DNA of 23,689 bases from JADJWR01 sp964509545 (lineage in GTDB: Bacteria; Pseudomonadota; Gammaproteobacteria; Burkholderiales; Burkholderiaceae_F): contig CAZDXQ010000053.1 of NCBI GenBank assembly GCA_964509545.1, positions 1-23,689 on the forward strand, given 5' to 3'. A program made the translations under genes and the position numbers. The notes under the pieces were generated by a model. It did no database searches. It had not been told where the DNA came from and saw nothing but the letters and a program-made list of their open reading frames with translations. Shown here in pieces: positions 15,611-23,689 of the stretch (positions are counted from its first letter, which is position 1; each line of letters opens with the position of its first letter).

Positions 15611-16099
15611 TCAGCGGTATGCCGCGTCCTGCTCCCGTGCGGCGGCGATCTCCTTCTCGTAGCGGTCGCCGATGGCCAGCAGCATTTCCTTCGTGTAATA
15701 AAGGTCGCCGCGCTTCTCGCCGTGGTACTCGGAGATGTGCGTCTCGACGATCGAGTCGACCGGGCAGCTTTCCTCGCAGAAGCCGCAGAAGATGCACTTG
15801 GTCAGGTCGATGTCGTAGCGCGTCGTGCGGCGCGTGTTGTCGGCGCGCTTTTCAGATTCGATGGTGATCGCCAGCGCCGGGCAGACCGCCTCGCACAGCT
15901 TGCAGGCGATGCAGCGCTCCTCGCCGTTCGGATAACGGCGCAGCGCATGCAGGCCGCGGAAGCGCGGGCTGGCCGGCGTCTTCTCCTCCGGATACTGGAT
16001 CGTGATCTTGCGCGCGAAGGCGTAGCGGCCGGTCAGCGCCAGCCCCTTGACAAGCTCCTTCAGCAGCAGGCTGCCGAAGAAGTCCCTGATCGCCTCCAT
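15611..16099 (-). CDS. nuoI: NADH-quinone oxidoreductase subunit I (2x[4Fe-4S])
   Basis: The 162-residue ferredoxin-like subunit carries two complete cluster motifs: C63-C66-C69-C73 (RCIACKLCEAVCPALAITIE) and C102-C105-C108-C112 (KCIFCGFCEESCPVDSIVET). These bind clusters N6a and N6b, which pass electrons from NuoG towards NuoB. The N-terminal amphipathic segment (LLLKELVKGLALTGRYAF) contacts the membrane arm. Length and motif spacing are standard for proteobacteria. The start codon is only 3 nt from the nuoH stop, indicating tight coupling. Confidence 0.97.
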   Translation of the reverse strand: MEAIRDFFGSLLLKELVKGLALTGRYAFARKITIQYPEEKTPASPRFRGLHALRRYPNGEERCIACKLCEAVCPALAITIESEKRADNTRRTTRYDIDLTKCIFCGFCEESCPVDSIVETHISEYHGEKRGDLYYTKEMLLAIGDRYEKEIAAAREQDAAYR

Positions 16100-16102
16100 C
16101 GA

Positions 16103-17194
16103 CTATCTCCAGATGTTCAGCGGCGTCTGCATCCAGACCATGACCACGACCAGCCAGATGCCGGTCAGCGGGATGAAGACCTTCCAGCCGAGACGCATGA
16201 TCTGGTCGTAGCGGTAGCGCGGAAACGACGCCCGCCCCCAGATGAACAGCGACACCACGAAGAAGGTCTTGGCAACGAGCCAGAACCAGCCGCAGGCCGA
16301 ATCGAACCAGGCCGGGAAGTCGACGCCGAGCAGCACTTCGAGGTTCACCGGCGAGGCCCAGCCGCCGAGGAACATGATCGTCGCCAGCGTCGACAGCAGG
16401 ATCATGTTGGCGTATTCGGCGAGGAAGAACACGGCGAAGGTCATGCCCGAGTATTCGACCATGTGGCCGGCGACGATCTCGCTTTCGCCCTCGACCACGT
16501 CGAACGGATGGCGATTGGTCTCGGCGATCGCCGAGATCACGTAGATCACGAATAGCGGCAGTAGCGGCAGCCAGTTCCAGGAAAGGAAGGTGAGCCCCAT
16601 GCCGGCGAAGAAGCCGCGGTTCTGGCCATCGACGATGCCGGTCAGGTTCAGCGTGCCGGCCACCAGCAGCACCGTCACCAGCACGAATGCCATCGCCAGC
16701 TCGTAGCTGACCATCTGCGCCGAGGCGCGCATGCTGCCCAGGAACGAATACTTCGAGTTCGACGACCAGCCGGCGATGATCACGCCGTAGACGCCGACCG
16801 AGGTCACGGCCATCACGAAAAGCAGGCCGGCGTTGATGTCGGCCAGCACCAGCCCGGGGCCGAACGGCACCACCGCCCAGGCCGCCAGCGCCGGCATCAT
16901 CACCAGCGCCGGCGCGAGGAAATAAAGCGGCTTGTCGGCCTGCGTCGGCGCGATGACTTCCTTGAACATCAGCTTGACGGCATCGGCCCACGGCTGCAGC
17001 AGGCCGCCGTAGCCAACCCGGTTGGGACCCAGCCGCACGTGCATCCAGCCGATCAGCTTGCGCTCCCAAAGCGTCAGGTACGCGACCAGGATCAGCAGCG
17101 GCAGCACCACGGCGACGATCTTGGCCAGCGTCCACACCACGGGCCAGGCCGGACCGAGCAGCGCGTTGCCACCGTTGACGAAACCGTCGAGCAT
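16103..17194 (-). CDS. nuoH: NADH-quinone oxidoreductase subunit H
   Basis: The 363-residue protein with about eight transmembrane helices forms the quinone chamber entrance. It contains ERKLIGWMHVRLGPNRVGYG (44-63), the loop GWSSNSKYSFLGSMRASAQM, and ETNRHPFDVVEGESEIVAGH with the acidic residues of the E-channel, followed by FFLAEYANM. ATG at 17192-17194 shares one base with the nuoG stop (TGATG), so the two are translationally coupled. All family hallmarks are intact. Confidence 0.97.
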   Translation of the reverse strand: MLDGFVNGGNALLGPAWPVVWTLAKIVAVVLPLLILVAYLTLWERKLIGWMHVRLGPNRVGYGGLLQPWADAVKLMFKEVIAPTQADKPLYFLAPALVMMPALAAWAVVPFGPGLVLADINAGLLFVMAVTSVGVYGVIIAGWSSNSKYSFLGSMRASAQMVSYELAMAFVLVTVLLVAGTLNLTGIVDGQNRGFFAGMGLTFLSWNWLPLLPLFVIYVISAIAETNRHPFDVVEGESEIVAGHMVEYSGMTFAVFFLAEYANMILLSTLATIMFLGGWASPVNLEVLLGVDFPAWFDSACGWFWLVAKTFFVVSLFIWGRASFPRYRYDQIMRLGWKVFIPLTGIWLVVVMVWMQTPLNIWR

Positions 17195-19524
17195 CAGGCG
17201 CGCTCCATCGTCAGCGGGCCGAACATCGGCCCCAGCGTGCTCGTCGAGGCGTGCGCCGCGGGCACGCGCACCACCCCGTCGGGCAGGCGATCGTCGAGCG
17301 CGCATTCGAGCAGCGCCGCGGCCTCGCCCTGGCGGATGCGCGCCTTGTCGCCCGCCTTCAGGCCGAAGCCGGCGAGCGTGCGCGCGTTGGCGCTCGCCCG
17401 CGGCGCGCGCGCATCCGCCGTCTTCTGCAGCGACTGGGCGCGGCGCACGATCGGGTCGGAGAAGTACAGCGGAACGTCGGCGATGCGCTCGGCGCCTTCG
17501 GCTGCCATCGCCGCAAGGGCCGGCGCGATCGGCAGCACATTCGACAGCCGCGCGCCGATGTCTTCGGGCAGCGCCTCGGCCCGCACCGCCTCCACCGAGT
17601 CGTAGTCGAAGCCCGGCAGGCCGAGCTGGTTGCCGAGCACGCGCAGCACTTTCCAGCCCGGGCGCGCCTCGCCGAGCGGCCGCACCACGCCCTGGAAGGA
17701 CTGCACGCGGCCTTCGCAGTTGACGAAGGTGCCGGCGGTCTCGGTGAACGGCGTGATCGGCAGGATGGCGTCGGCGTATTCGAGCGCGCTGTTGCGATAG
17801 GCGGCCAGCGAAATCACGGTGTCGGCGCCCTGCAGCGCCTGCAAGGTGGCTGCCGGGTCGGCCGTGTCGTACTCGGGTTCGCAGTTCAGCAGCAGGTAGG
17901 CCCGGCGCGGCTGCCGCACCATGGCGGCGGCATTCAGACCCGCCGCGCCCGGCACCGCGCCGGCGAGATAGCCGCCGACGCTGTTGGCCGCTTCGCCGAG
18001 CACGCCGAAGCGCGCGCCGGCGGCCTGCGCGATCCACGCCGCCCAAGACTGCAACTGGGCCGCCTGCGGGTGCTGCACGGCGGCATTGCCAAACAGGATC
18101 GCCGCTTGCTTGCCCGAGCACAGGCTGGCGGCGATCTTCTGCGCCACCGCCGACGCCGCGATGCCGGCCACGGGCGCATCGACGCCCTTGATCGACGCCA
18201 CCGCGGCGGCGACTTCCGCCAGCATCCCGACCCACTGGCTCGGCCGCGCGATCGCGCGCGCCGCCAGCGGCATCAACAGGTCGTCGTCGGTGACATTAAG
18301 CACGCTGACCTGCGCGCCGCGCTTGCCGGCATGACGGACGCGGATCGCCAGCAGCGGGTGGTCCTTGCGCAGGAAGGAGCCGACCAGCAGCAGCCGGTCG
18401 AGTCGGTCGACGTCGGCCACCGGCATGCCCAGCCACGGCGCGCCGGCGCGGCCGCCGTCGGCGCTGAAATCGGCGTGCCGCAGGCGAAAGTCAACGTTGT
18501 CCGAGCCGAGGCCGCGGACCAGCTTGGCGAGAAGGAAAAGTTCCTCGACGGTGCTCGCCGGCGCCGCCAGCGCGCCGATCGCAGCGGCGCCGTGCTCGCG
18601 CTTTACATCCGCCAGCGCGTGCGCCACGTAGGCGAGCGCCTCCGGCCAGTCGACTTCCTGCCACTTGCTGCCCTGCCTGAGCATCGGCCGCGTGATGCGG
18701 TCGGCGGCGTACAGGCCCTCGTACGAGAAGCGGTCGCGGTCGGAAAGCCAGCACTCGTTGACCGCCTCGTTCTCCAGCGGCACGACGCGAATCACCTTGT
18801 GATTCTTCACCTGCACGATCAGGTTCGAGCCGAGCGCATCGTGCGGGCTGACGCTCCTGCGCCGGGCCAGTTCCCACGTGCGCGCGGCGTAGCGGAACGG
18901 CTTGCTTGTCAGCGCGCCGACCGGGCACAGGTCGATCATGTTGCCGGAGACCTCGGACGTCACCGCGCCTTCGACGAACGACAGGATCTCCGAGTGCTCG
19001 CCGCGCCCGGCCATGCCCAGTTCCATGATGCCGGCGATTTCCTGGCCGAAGCGCACGCAGCGCGTGCAGTGGATGCAGCGCGGCATCTCGTCGGCCGAGA
19101 TCAGCGGACCGAGCTGCTTGGCGAAGACCACGCGCTTCGGCTCGGCGTAGCGAGACGCCGAGCCGCCATAGCCGACGGCGAGGTCCTGCAGCTGGCACTC
19201 GCCGCCCTGGTCGCAGATCGGGCAGTCGAGCGGATGGTTGATCAGCAGGAACTCCATCACCGACTTCTGCGCCGCCTTGGCCCGCTCGGAGGCAGTGCGC
19301 ACGATCATGCCCTGCGTCACCGGCGTGGCGCAGGCCGGAAGCGGCTTCGGCGCCTTCTCGACTTCGACCAGGCACATGCGGCAGTTGGCAGCGATCGACA
19401 GCTTCTTGTGGTAGCAGAAGTGCGGCACGTAGATGCCGAGCTTCTCGGCCGCATGCATCAGCATGCTGCCTTCGGCAACCTCGACCTTGCGACCGTCGAT
19501 CTCCAGTTCGACCATGTCAGTCAT
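17194..19524 (-). CDS. nuoG: NADH-quinone oxidoreductase subunit G
   Basis: The 776-residue iron-sulfur subunit has an N-terminal [2Fe-2S] domain (C37, C48, C51, C65), the His-ligated [4Fe-4S] motif H97-C101-C104-C110 (HPLDCPICDQGGEC) and a second [4Fe-4S] set C150-C153-C156-C200. A molybdopterin-oxidoreductase-like domain without cofactor follows. The additional N7 cysteines of E. coli NuoG are absent; the stretch reads ELARRRSVSPHDALGSN, normal in mitochondrial-type and betaproteobacterial enzymes. The start (19522-19524) has GAGAAG just upstream; a second ATG is 9 nt further on. The frame stays open upstream to 19695, but that part is repeat-rich and does not look coding. It lies 210 nt after nuoF, a wide gap for this operon. 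Confidence 0.96.
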   Translation of the reverse strand: MTDMVELEIDGRKVEVAEGSMLMHAAEKLGIYVPHFCYHKKLSIAANCRMCLVEVEKAPKPLPACATPVTQGMIVRTASERAKAAQKSVMEFLLINHPLDCPICDQGGECQLQDLAVGYGGSASRYAEPKRVVFAKQLGPLISADEMPRCIHCTRCVRFGQEIAGIMELGMAGRGEHSEILSFVEGAVTSEVSGNMIDLCPVGALTSKPFRYAARTWELARRRSVSPHDALGSNLIVQVKNHKVIRVVPLENEAVNECWLSDRDRFSYEGLYAADRITRPMLRQGSKWQEVDWPEALAYVAHALADVKREHGAAAIGALAAPASTVEELFLLAKLVRGLGSDNVDFRLRHADFSADGGRAGAPWLGMPVADVDRLDRLLLVGSFLRKDHPLLAIRVRHAGKRGAQVSVLNVTDDDLLMPLAARAIARPSQWVGMLAEVAAAVASIKGVDAPVAGIAASAVAQKIAASLCSGKQAAILFGNAAVQHPQAAQLQSWAAWIAQAAGARFGVLGEAANSVGGYLAGAVPGAAGLNAAAMVRQPRRAYLLLNCEPEYDTADPAATLQALQGADTVISLAAYRNSALEYADAILPITPFTETAGTFVNCEGRVQSFQGVVRPLGEARPGWKVLRVLGNQLGLPGFDYDSVEAVRAEALPEDIGARLSNVLPIAPALAAMAAEGAERIADVPLYFSDPIVRRAQSLQKTADARAPRASANARTLAGFGLKAGDKARIRQGEAAALLECALDDRLPDGVVRVPAAHASTSTLGPMFGPLTMERA

Positions 19525-19538
19525 CGCTTCTCGTGTAC

Positions 19539-19557
19539 GCGACGGCTTCGCCGTCGC
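19539..19557. repeat. Perfect hairpin A in the nuoF-nuoG spacer
   Basis: GCGACGGC (19539-19546) pairs perfectly with GCCGTCGC (19550-19557) around TTC. The element is 15 nt from the nuoG start on the transcript side, so it sits just before the nuoG ribosome binding region and could affect initiation. Confidence 0.6.
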
Positions 19558-19610
19558 ACGTGCACTCGCCGCGGGAAGTCGGACGGGCAGGCTTTGGGCG
19601 AAGCGCGTGA

Positions 19611-19638
19611 TGCCCGGCGCAACTGCTTGCGCCGGGCA
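19611..19638. repeat. Perfect hairpin B in the nuoF-nuoG spacer
   Basis: TGCCCGGCGCAA (19611-19622) and TTGCGCCGGGCA (19627-19638) form an uninterrupted 12-bp stem with a CTGC loop, the strongest short hairpin in the window. No T-run follows on the minus strand, so it is more likely a REP-like element or RNA-stability structure than a terminator. Confidence 0.7.
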
Positions 19639-19647
19639 GCGCGTAGC

Positions 19648-19671
19648 CGGCGCCGCCTGCAAGCGGCGCCG
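19648..19671. repeat. Perfect hairpin C in the nuoF-nuoG spacer
   Basis: CGGCGCCGC (19648-19656) pairs perfectly with GCGGCGCCG (19663-19671) around CTGCAA. It lies 9 nt from hairpin B and has a related loop (CTGC/CTGCAA), suggesting a composite repetitive element inserted between nuoF and nuoG. Confidence 0.65.
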
Positions 19672-19734
19672 TGGAACAGCCGGGCGCCCGCCCATGGTTC
19701 AACGGCACGAAAGACACTGCGCGGCGCTGTCGCG

Positions 19735-21039
<1,305 letters not shown>

Positions 21040-21042
21040 CGG

Positions 21043-21552
21043 CTACTTGGCCCGCTTCAGTTCGTCGAGCAGCGCGTCGAGCTTCTCGTCGCTCATGAAA
21101 CTGCACATCCGCTTGTTGTTGACCAGCAGCACCGGCGCGTCGCCGCAGGCGCCCATGCATTCGCCCTCCTTCAGCGTGAACTCGCCGTCGGGCGTCGTTT
21201 CGTTGAAGCCGATGCCGAGTTTGGTCTGCAGGTGCTTCGCCGCGCGGTTGCCGCCGGACAGCGCGCAAGGCAGGTTCGTGCACACCGTGATCTTGTGCCG
21301 GCCGACCGGCGCCGTGTTGTACATGGCGTAGAAGGTCGCCACCTCGTAGACCGCGATCGGCGGCATCCCGAGGACATCGGCCACCGCCTCGATCACCTCC
21401 TTCGACACCCAGCCGTGTTCGTCCTGCGCGATGGCCAGCGCCGCCATCACCGCCGACTGCCGGTGCTCGGCCGGGAACTTGCCGATCTCGCGCTCGATCT
21501 TCGCCAGCGCGGCAGCCGACAGGACGCTCGGGGACTTGGGAACGGCGCTCAT
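21043..21552 (-). CDS. nuoE: NADH-quinone oxidoreductase subunit E ([2Fe-2S])
   Basis: The 169-residue thioredoxin-like subunit binds cluster N1a through C91, C96 (VCTNLPC) and C132, C136 (GECMGACGDAP). The N-terminal helical part contains the family motif VYEVATFYAMY (68-78). It forms the NADH-oxidising module with NuoF and NuoG. Length is typical for proteobacteria (about 160-170 aa). It begins 18 nt after nuoD and ends 3 nt before nuoF. Confidence 0.97.
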   Translation of the reverse strand: MSAVPKSPSVLSAAALAKIEREIGKFPAEHRQSAVMAALAIAQDEHGWVSKEVIEAVADVLGMPPIAVYEVATFYAMYNTAPVGRHKITVCTNLPCALSGGNRAAKHLQTKLGIGFNETTPDGEFTLKEGECMGACGDAPVLLVNNKRMCSFMSDEKLDALLDELKRAK

Positions 21553-21570
21553 CTCGATCCGCCGCGCTGC

Positions 21571-22824
21571 CTACCGGTCGATCTCGCCAAAGACGATGTC
21601 CTGCGTGCCGATGATCGCCACTGCGTCGGCGATCATGTGGCCGCGCGACATCTCGTCGAGCCCCTGCAGGTGGGCGAAGCCCGGCGCGCGGATCTTCAGC
21701 CGGTACGGCTTGTTGGCGCCGTCGGAAACGAGGTAGATGCCGAACTCGCCCTTCGGGTGCTCGACCGCCGAATAGGCCTCGCCCTCGGGCACGTGGAAGC
21801 CTTCGCTGAAGAGCTTGAAGTGGTGGATCAGCTCTTCCATGTTCGACTTCATCTCGACCCGCGACGGCGGCGCCACCTTGTGGTTGTCGGTCATCACCGG
21901 GCCCGGATTGTTGCGCAGCCACTCGACGCACTGGCGGATGATGCGGTTCGCCTGCCGCATCTCTTCCATCCGCACCAGATAGCGGTCGTAGGAGTCGCCG
22001 TTGCGGCCGACCGCAACGTCGAAGTCGACCAGGTCGTAGACCTCGTACGGCTGCTTCTTGCGCAGATCCCATTCGACGCCGGAGCCGCGCAGCATCGGCC
22101 CGGTGAAGCCCATGTTCAGCGCACGCTCCGGAGAGACCACGCCGATGCCGACCAGCCGCTGCTTCCAGATCCGGTTGTCGGTGAGCAGCGTCTCGTACTC
22201 GTCGACGTACTTCGGGAAGCGATTGGTGAAGTCCTCGATGAAGTCGAGGACCGACCCCTGCCGGTTCTCGTTCAGCCGCTTCAGTTCCTTCGCGTCGCGG
22301 AACTTCGACGCCTTGTACTGCGGCATCTGCTCGGGCAGATCGCGGTAGACGCCGCCCGGACGGTAGTACGCGGCGTGCATGCGCGCGCCGGAGACCGCCT
22401 CGTACATGTCGAACAGGTCCTCGCGCTCGCGGAAGGCGTACAGCAGCACCGCCATCGCGCCGACGTCCAGGGCGTGCGCCCCGATCCACAGCAGGTGGTT
22501 GAGCAGCCGGGTGATCTCGTCGAACATCACGCGGATGTATTGCGCGCGAAGCGGCACCTCGACGCCGGCGAGCTTCTCGATCGCCATCACATAGGCGTGC
22601 TCGTTGCACATCATCGACACGTAGTCGAGCCGGTCCATGTAGGGCACCGACTGGAGGTACGTGCGCGTTTCGGCGAGCTTCTCGGTCGCACGGTGCAGCA
22701 GCCCGATGTGCGGGTCGGCGCGCTGGATCACCTCGCCGTCGAGCTCGAGCACCAGTCGCAGCACGCCGTGGGCAGCCGGATGCTGCGGCCCAAAATTGAG
22801 CGTGTAGTTCTTGATCTCAGCCAC
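21571..22824 (-). CDS. nuoD: NADH-quinone oxidoreductase subunit D (49 kDa-type), GTG start
   Basis: The 417-residue protein begins AEIKNYTLNFGPQHPAAHG after the initiator. GPQHPAAHGVLRL (12-24) supplies the conserved quinone-site His, and SVPYMDRLDYVSMMCNEHAY (59-78) the conserved Tyr region. NuoD descends from the hydrogenase large subunit and forms the quinone-reduction site with NuoB. The bases at 22822-22824 are CAC, so the start codon is GTG, unlike the ATG of its neighbours; the family N-terminus fits exactly there. It lies 3 nt after the nuoC stop, so reinitiation may offset the weaker codon. NuoC and NuoD are separate proteins here, unlike the fused E. coli NuoCD. Confidence 0.96.
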   Translation of the reverse strand: MAEIKNYTLNFGPQHPAAHGVLRLVLELDGEVIQRADPHIGLLHRATEKLAETRTYLQSVPYMDRLDYVSMMCNEHAYVMAIEKLAGVEVPLRAQYIRVMFDEITRLLNHLLWIGAHALDVGAMAVLLYAFREREDLFDMYEAVSGARMHAAYYRPGGVYRDLPEQMPQYKASKFRDAKELKRLNENRQGSVLDFIEDFTNRFPKYVDEYETLLTDNRIWKQRLVGIGVVSPERALNMGFTGPMLRGSGVEWDLRKKQPYEVYDLVDFDVAVGRNGDSYDRYLVRMEEMRQANRIIRQCVEWLRNNPGPVMTDNHKVAPPSRVEMKSNMEELIHHFKLFSEGFHVPEGEAYSAVEHPKGEFGIYLVSDGANKPYRLKIRAPGFAHLQGLDEMSRGHMIADAVAIIGTQDIVFGEIDR

Positions 22825-22827
22825 GGT

Positions 22828-23421
22828 TCAGCGCCCCTGCCCGTAGCCCTCTTCGCGGATCACCCTTGGGACGATCTCGCGCGGCTCGATCGTCACCGGC
22901 TGGTAGACGACGCGCCGCTCGCCCGGGTCGTAGCGCATCTCGACGTGGCCGGAGATCGGGAAGTCCTTGCGGAACGGATGGCCGACGAAGCCGTAGTCGG
23001 TGAGGATCCGGCGCAGGTCGGCGTGGCCCTCGAAGACGATGCCGAACAGATCGAAGGCCTCGCGCTCGAACCAGCCGGCAGCCGACCAGATCGGCGTCAC
23101 CGACGCCACCATCGGCAGGTCGTCGTCCGGGCAGAAGGTGCGCACGCGCAGGCGCCAGTTGTGCGTCACCGACAGCAGGTGCATCACCACCGCGAAGCGC
23201 GCGCCCTGCCAGGCGCCGTTGCCGTAGTCGCGGTAATCGACGCCGGCCAGGTCGATCAACTGCTCGAAGCGCAGGCGTTCGTCGTCGCGCAACGTGCGCG
23301 CGACCTCGAGATGCTCGGCCGCGGGCACGACGACCGTCACCTCGCCGCGCGCCACCGTCGCCGCGATCTTCGGCCTCAGCGCCGCGCCGAGGTTCTTCAC
23401 CAGCGTCTCGATCCGCGTCAT
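22828..23421 (-). CDS. nuoC: NADH-quinone oxidoreductase subunit C (30 kDa-type)
   Basis: The 197-residue peripheral-arm subunit has the 30-kDa family signature WFEREAFDLFGIVFEGHADL (117-136) followed by RRILTDYGFVGHPFRKDFP. It has no cofactor and stabilises the NuoB-NuoD connection. Length is typical of a stand-alone NuoC. It starts at ATG 23419-23421, 10 nt after the nuoB stop, and ends 3 nt before nuoD. Confidence 0.96.
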   Translation of the reverse strand: MTRIETLVKNLGAALRPKIAATVARGEVTVVVPAAEHLEVARTLRDDERLRFEQLIDLAGVDYRDYGNGAWQGARFAVVMHLLSVTHNWRLRVRTFCPDDDLPMVASVTPIWSAAGWFEREAFDLFGIVFEGHADLRRILTDYGFVGHPFRKDFPISGHVEMRYDPGERRVVYQPVTIEPREIVPRVIREEGYGQGR

Positions 23422-23431
23422 CGTCGTCGGC

Positions 23432-23689
23432 TCAGCGGGCGATCGTGTTGGTACGCCGGATCTTGTTCTGCAACTGGATGATGCCGTAGATCAGCGCCTC
23501 GGCCGTCGGCGGGCAGCCGGGAACGTAGACGTCCACCGGCACGATGCGATCGCAGCCGCGCACCACCGAATAGCTGTAGTGGTAGTAGCCGCCGCCGTTG
23601 GCGCACGAGCCCATCGAGATCACCCAGCGCGGCTCGGCCATCTGGTCGTAGACCTTGCGCAGCGCCGGCGCCATCTTGTTGCACAGCGT
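23432..23689 (-). CDS. nuoB: NADH-quinone oxidoreductase subunit B (partial, C-terminal part)
   Basis: The last 85 codons and the stop are in the window; the gene runs off the right edge and reads TLCNKMAPALRKVYDQM at that edge, in phase with base 23689. The fragment shows WVISMGSCANGGGYYHYSYS and VDVYVPGCPPTAEALIYGI, containing two of the cysteine ligands of cluster N2, the last cluster before quinone. An ATG at 23672-23674 is internal and not the true start. The N-terminal part with the Cys pair, and nuoA, lie outside. Confidence 0.96.
   Translation of the reverse strand, partial: TLCNKMAPALRKVYDQMAEPRWVISMGSCANGGGYYHYSYSVVRGCDRIVPVDVYVPGCPPTAEALIYGIIQLQNKIRRTNTIAR

Noticed and set aside
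17194..19524. Missing N7 cluster cysteines in NuoG as a possible novelty
   Set aside because: Absence of the extra CxxCxxxC set is normal in betaproteobacterial and mitochondrial-type complex I.
19525..19695. N-terminal extension of NuoG in the same open frame back to ATG 19695
   Set aside because: The extension is Arg/Ala/Pro-rich, spans three hairpins, and matches no NuoG N-terminus; MTDMVELEIDGRK is the expected start.

Overview
The window is a GC-rich bacterial chromosome segment, most likely from a betaproteobacterium (Burkholderiales or Rhodocyclales; I cannot name a species). Support: the 14-subunit complex I operon in the order nuoA-N with a Nudix gene behind it, a NuoG without the extra N7 cysteines, a PEP-CTERM protein gene behind a sigma-54 promoter, and a GC-rich palindromic intergenic repeat of the kind I associate with Burkholderiales-like genomes.

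Layout. 1-105 is the 3' end of an ETF-ubiquinone oxidoreductase gene, closed by a strong hairpin. 150-663 holds a decayed toxin-antitoxin pair: an antitoxin tail and a VapC-like PIN gene with two frameshifts and a lost catalytic Asp. 692-2067 (minus) is an overlapping pair, a DUF1326 protein and a DUF2182 membrane protein. A divergent spacer with a cluster of TTGCGC half-sites leads to a PLP enzyme of the cystathionine gamma-synthase/methionine gamma-lyase family (2314-3597). Next come two divergent genes. The minus-strand one (3884-6097) encodes a 737-residue protein with a complete cyanobacterial-type acyl-ACP reductase (AAR) module, including the acyl-enzyme Cys, behind an unrecognised N-terminal region of about 300 residues. 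The plus-strand one (6203-7510) encodes an iron-containing alcohol dehydrogenase. Both proteins end in basic low-complexity tails. A PEP-CTERM protein gene (7894-8580) follows, with a textbook -24/-12 promoter and an intrinsic terminator.

8752-23689 is all minus strand: nuoB (partial), C, D, E, F, G, H, I, J, K, L, M, N and then a Nudix hydrolase gene. The nuo genes are mostly separated by a few bases or overlap. Two junctions stand out: nuoF-nuoG (210 nt with three perfect hairpins) and nuoK-nuoL (157 nt with a 65-nt palindromic element duplicated in tandem).

Functionally, the window combines respiratory electron entry (ETF-QO feeds quinone from beta-oxidation flavoproteins, complex I feeds it from NADH) with a possible acyl-thioester to aldehyde to alcohol module. 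The AAR-like/Fe-ADH pair is the best candidate for an undescribed system. The complex I genes are ordinary in content.
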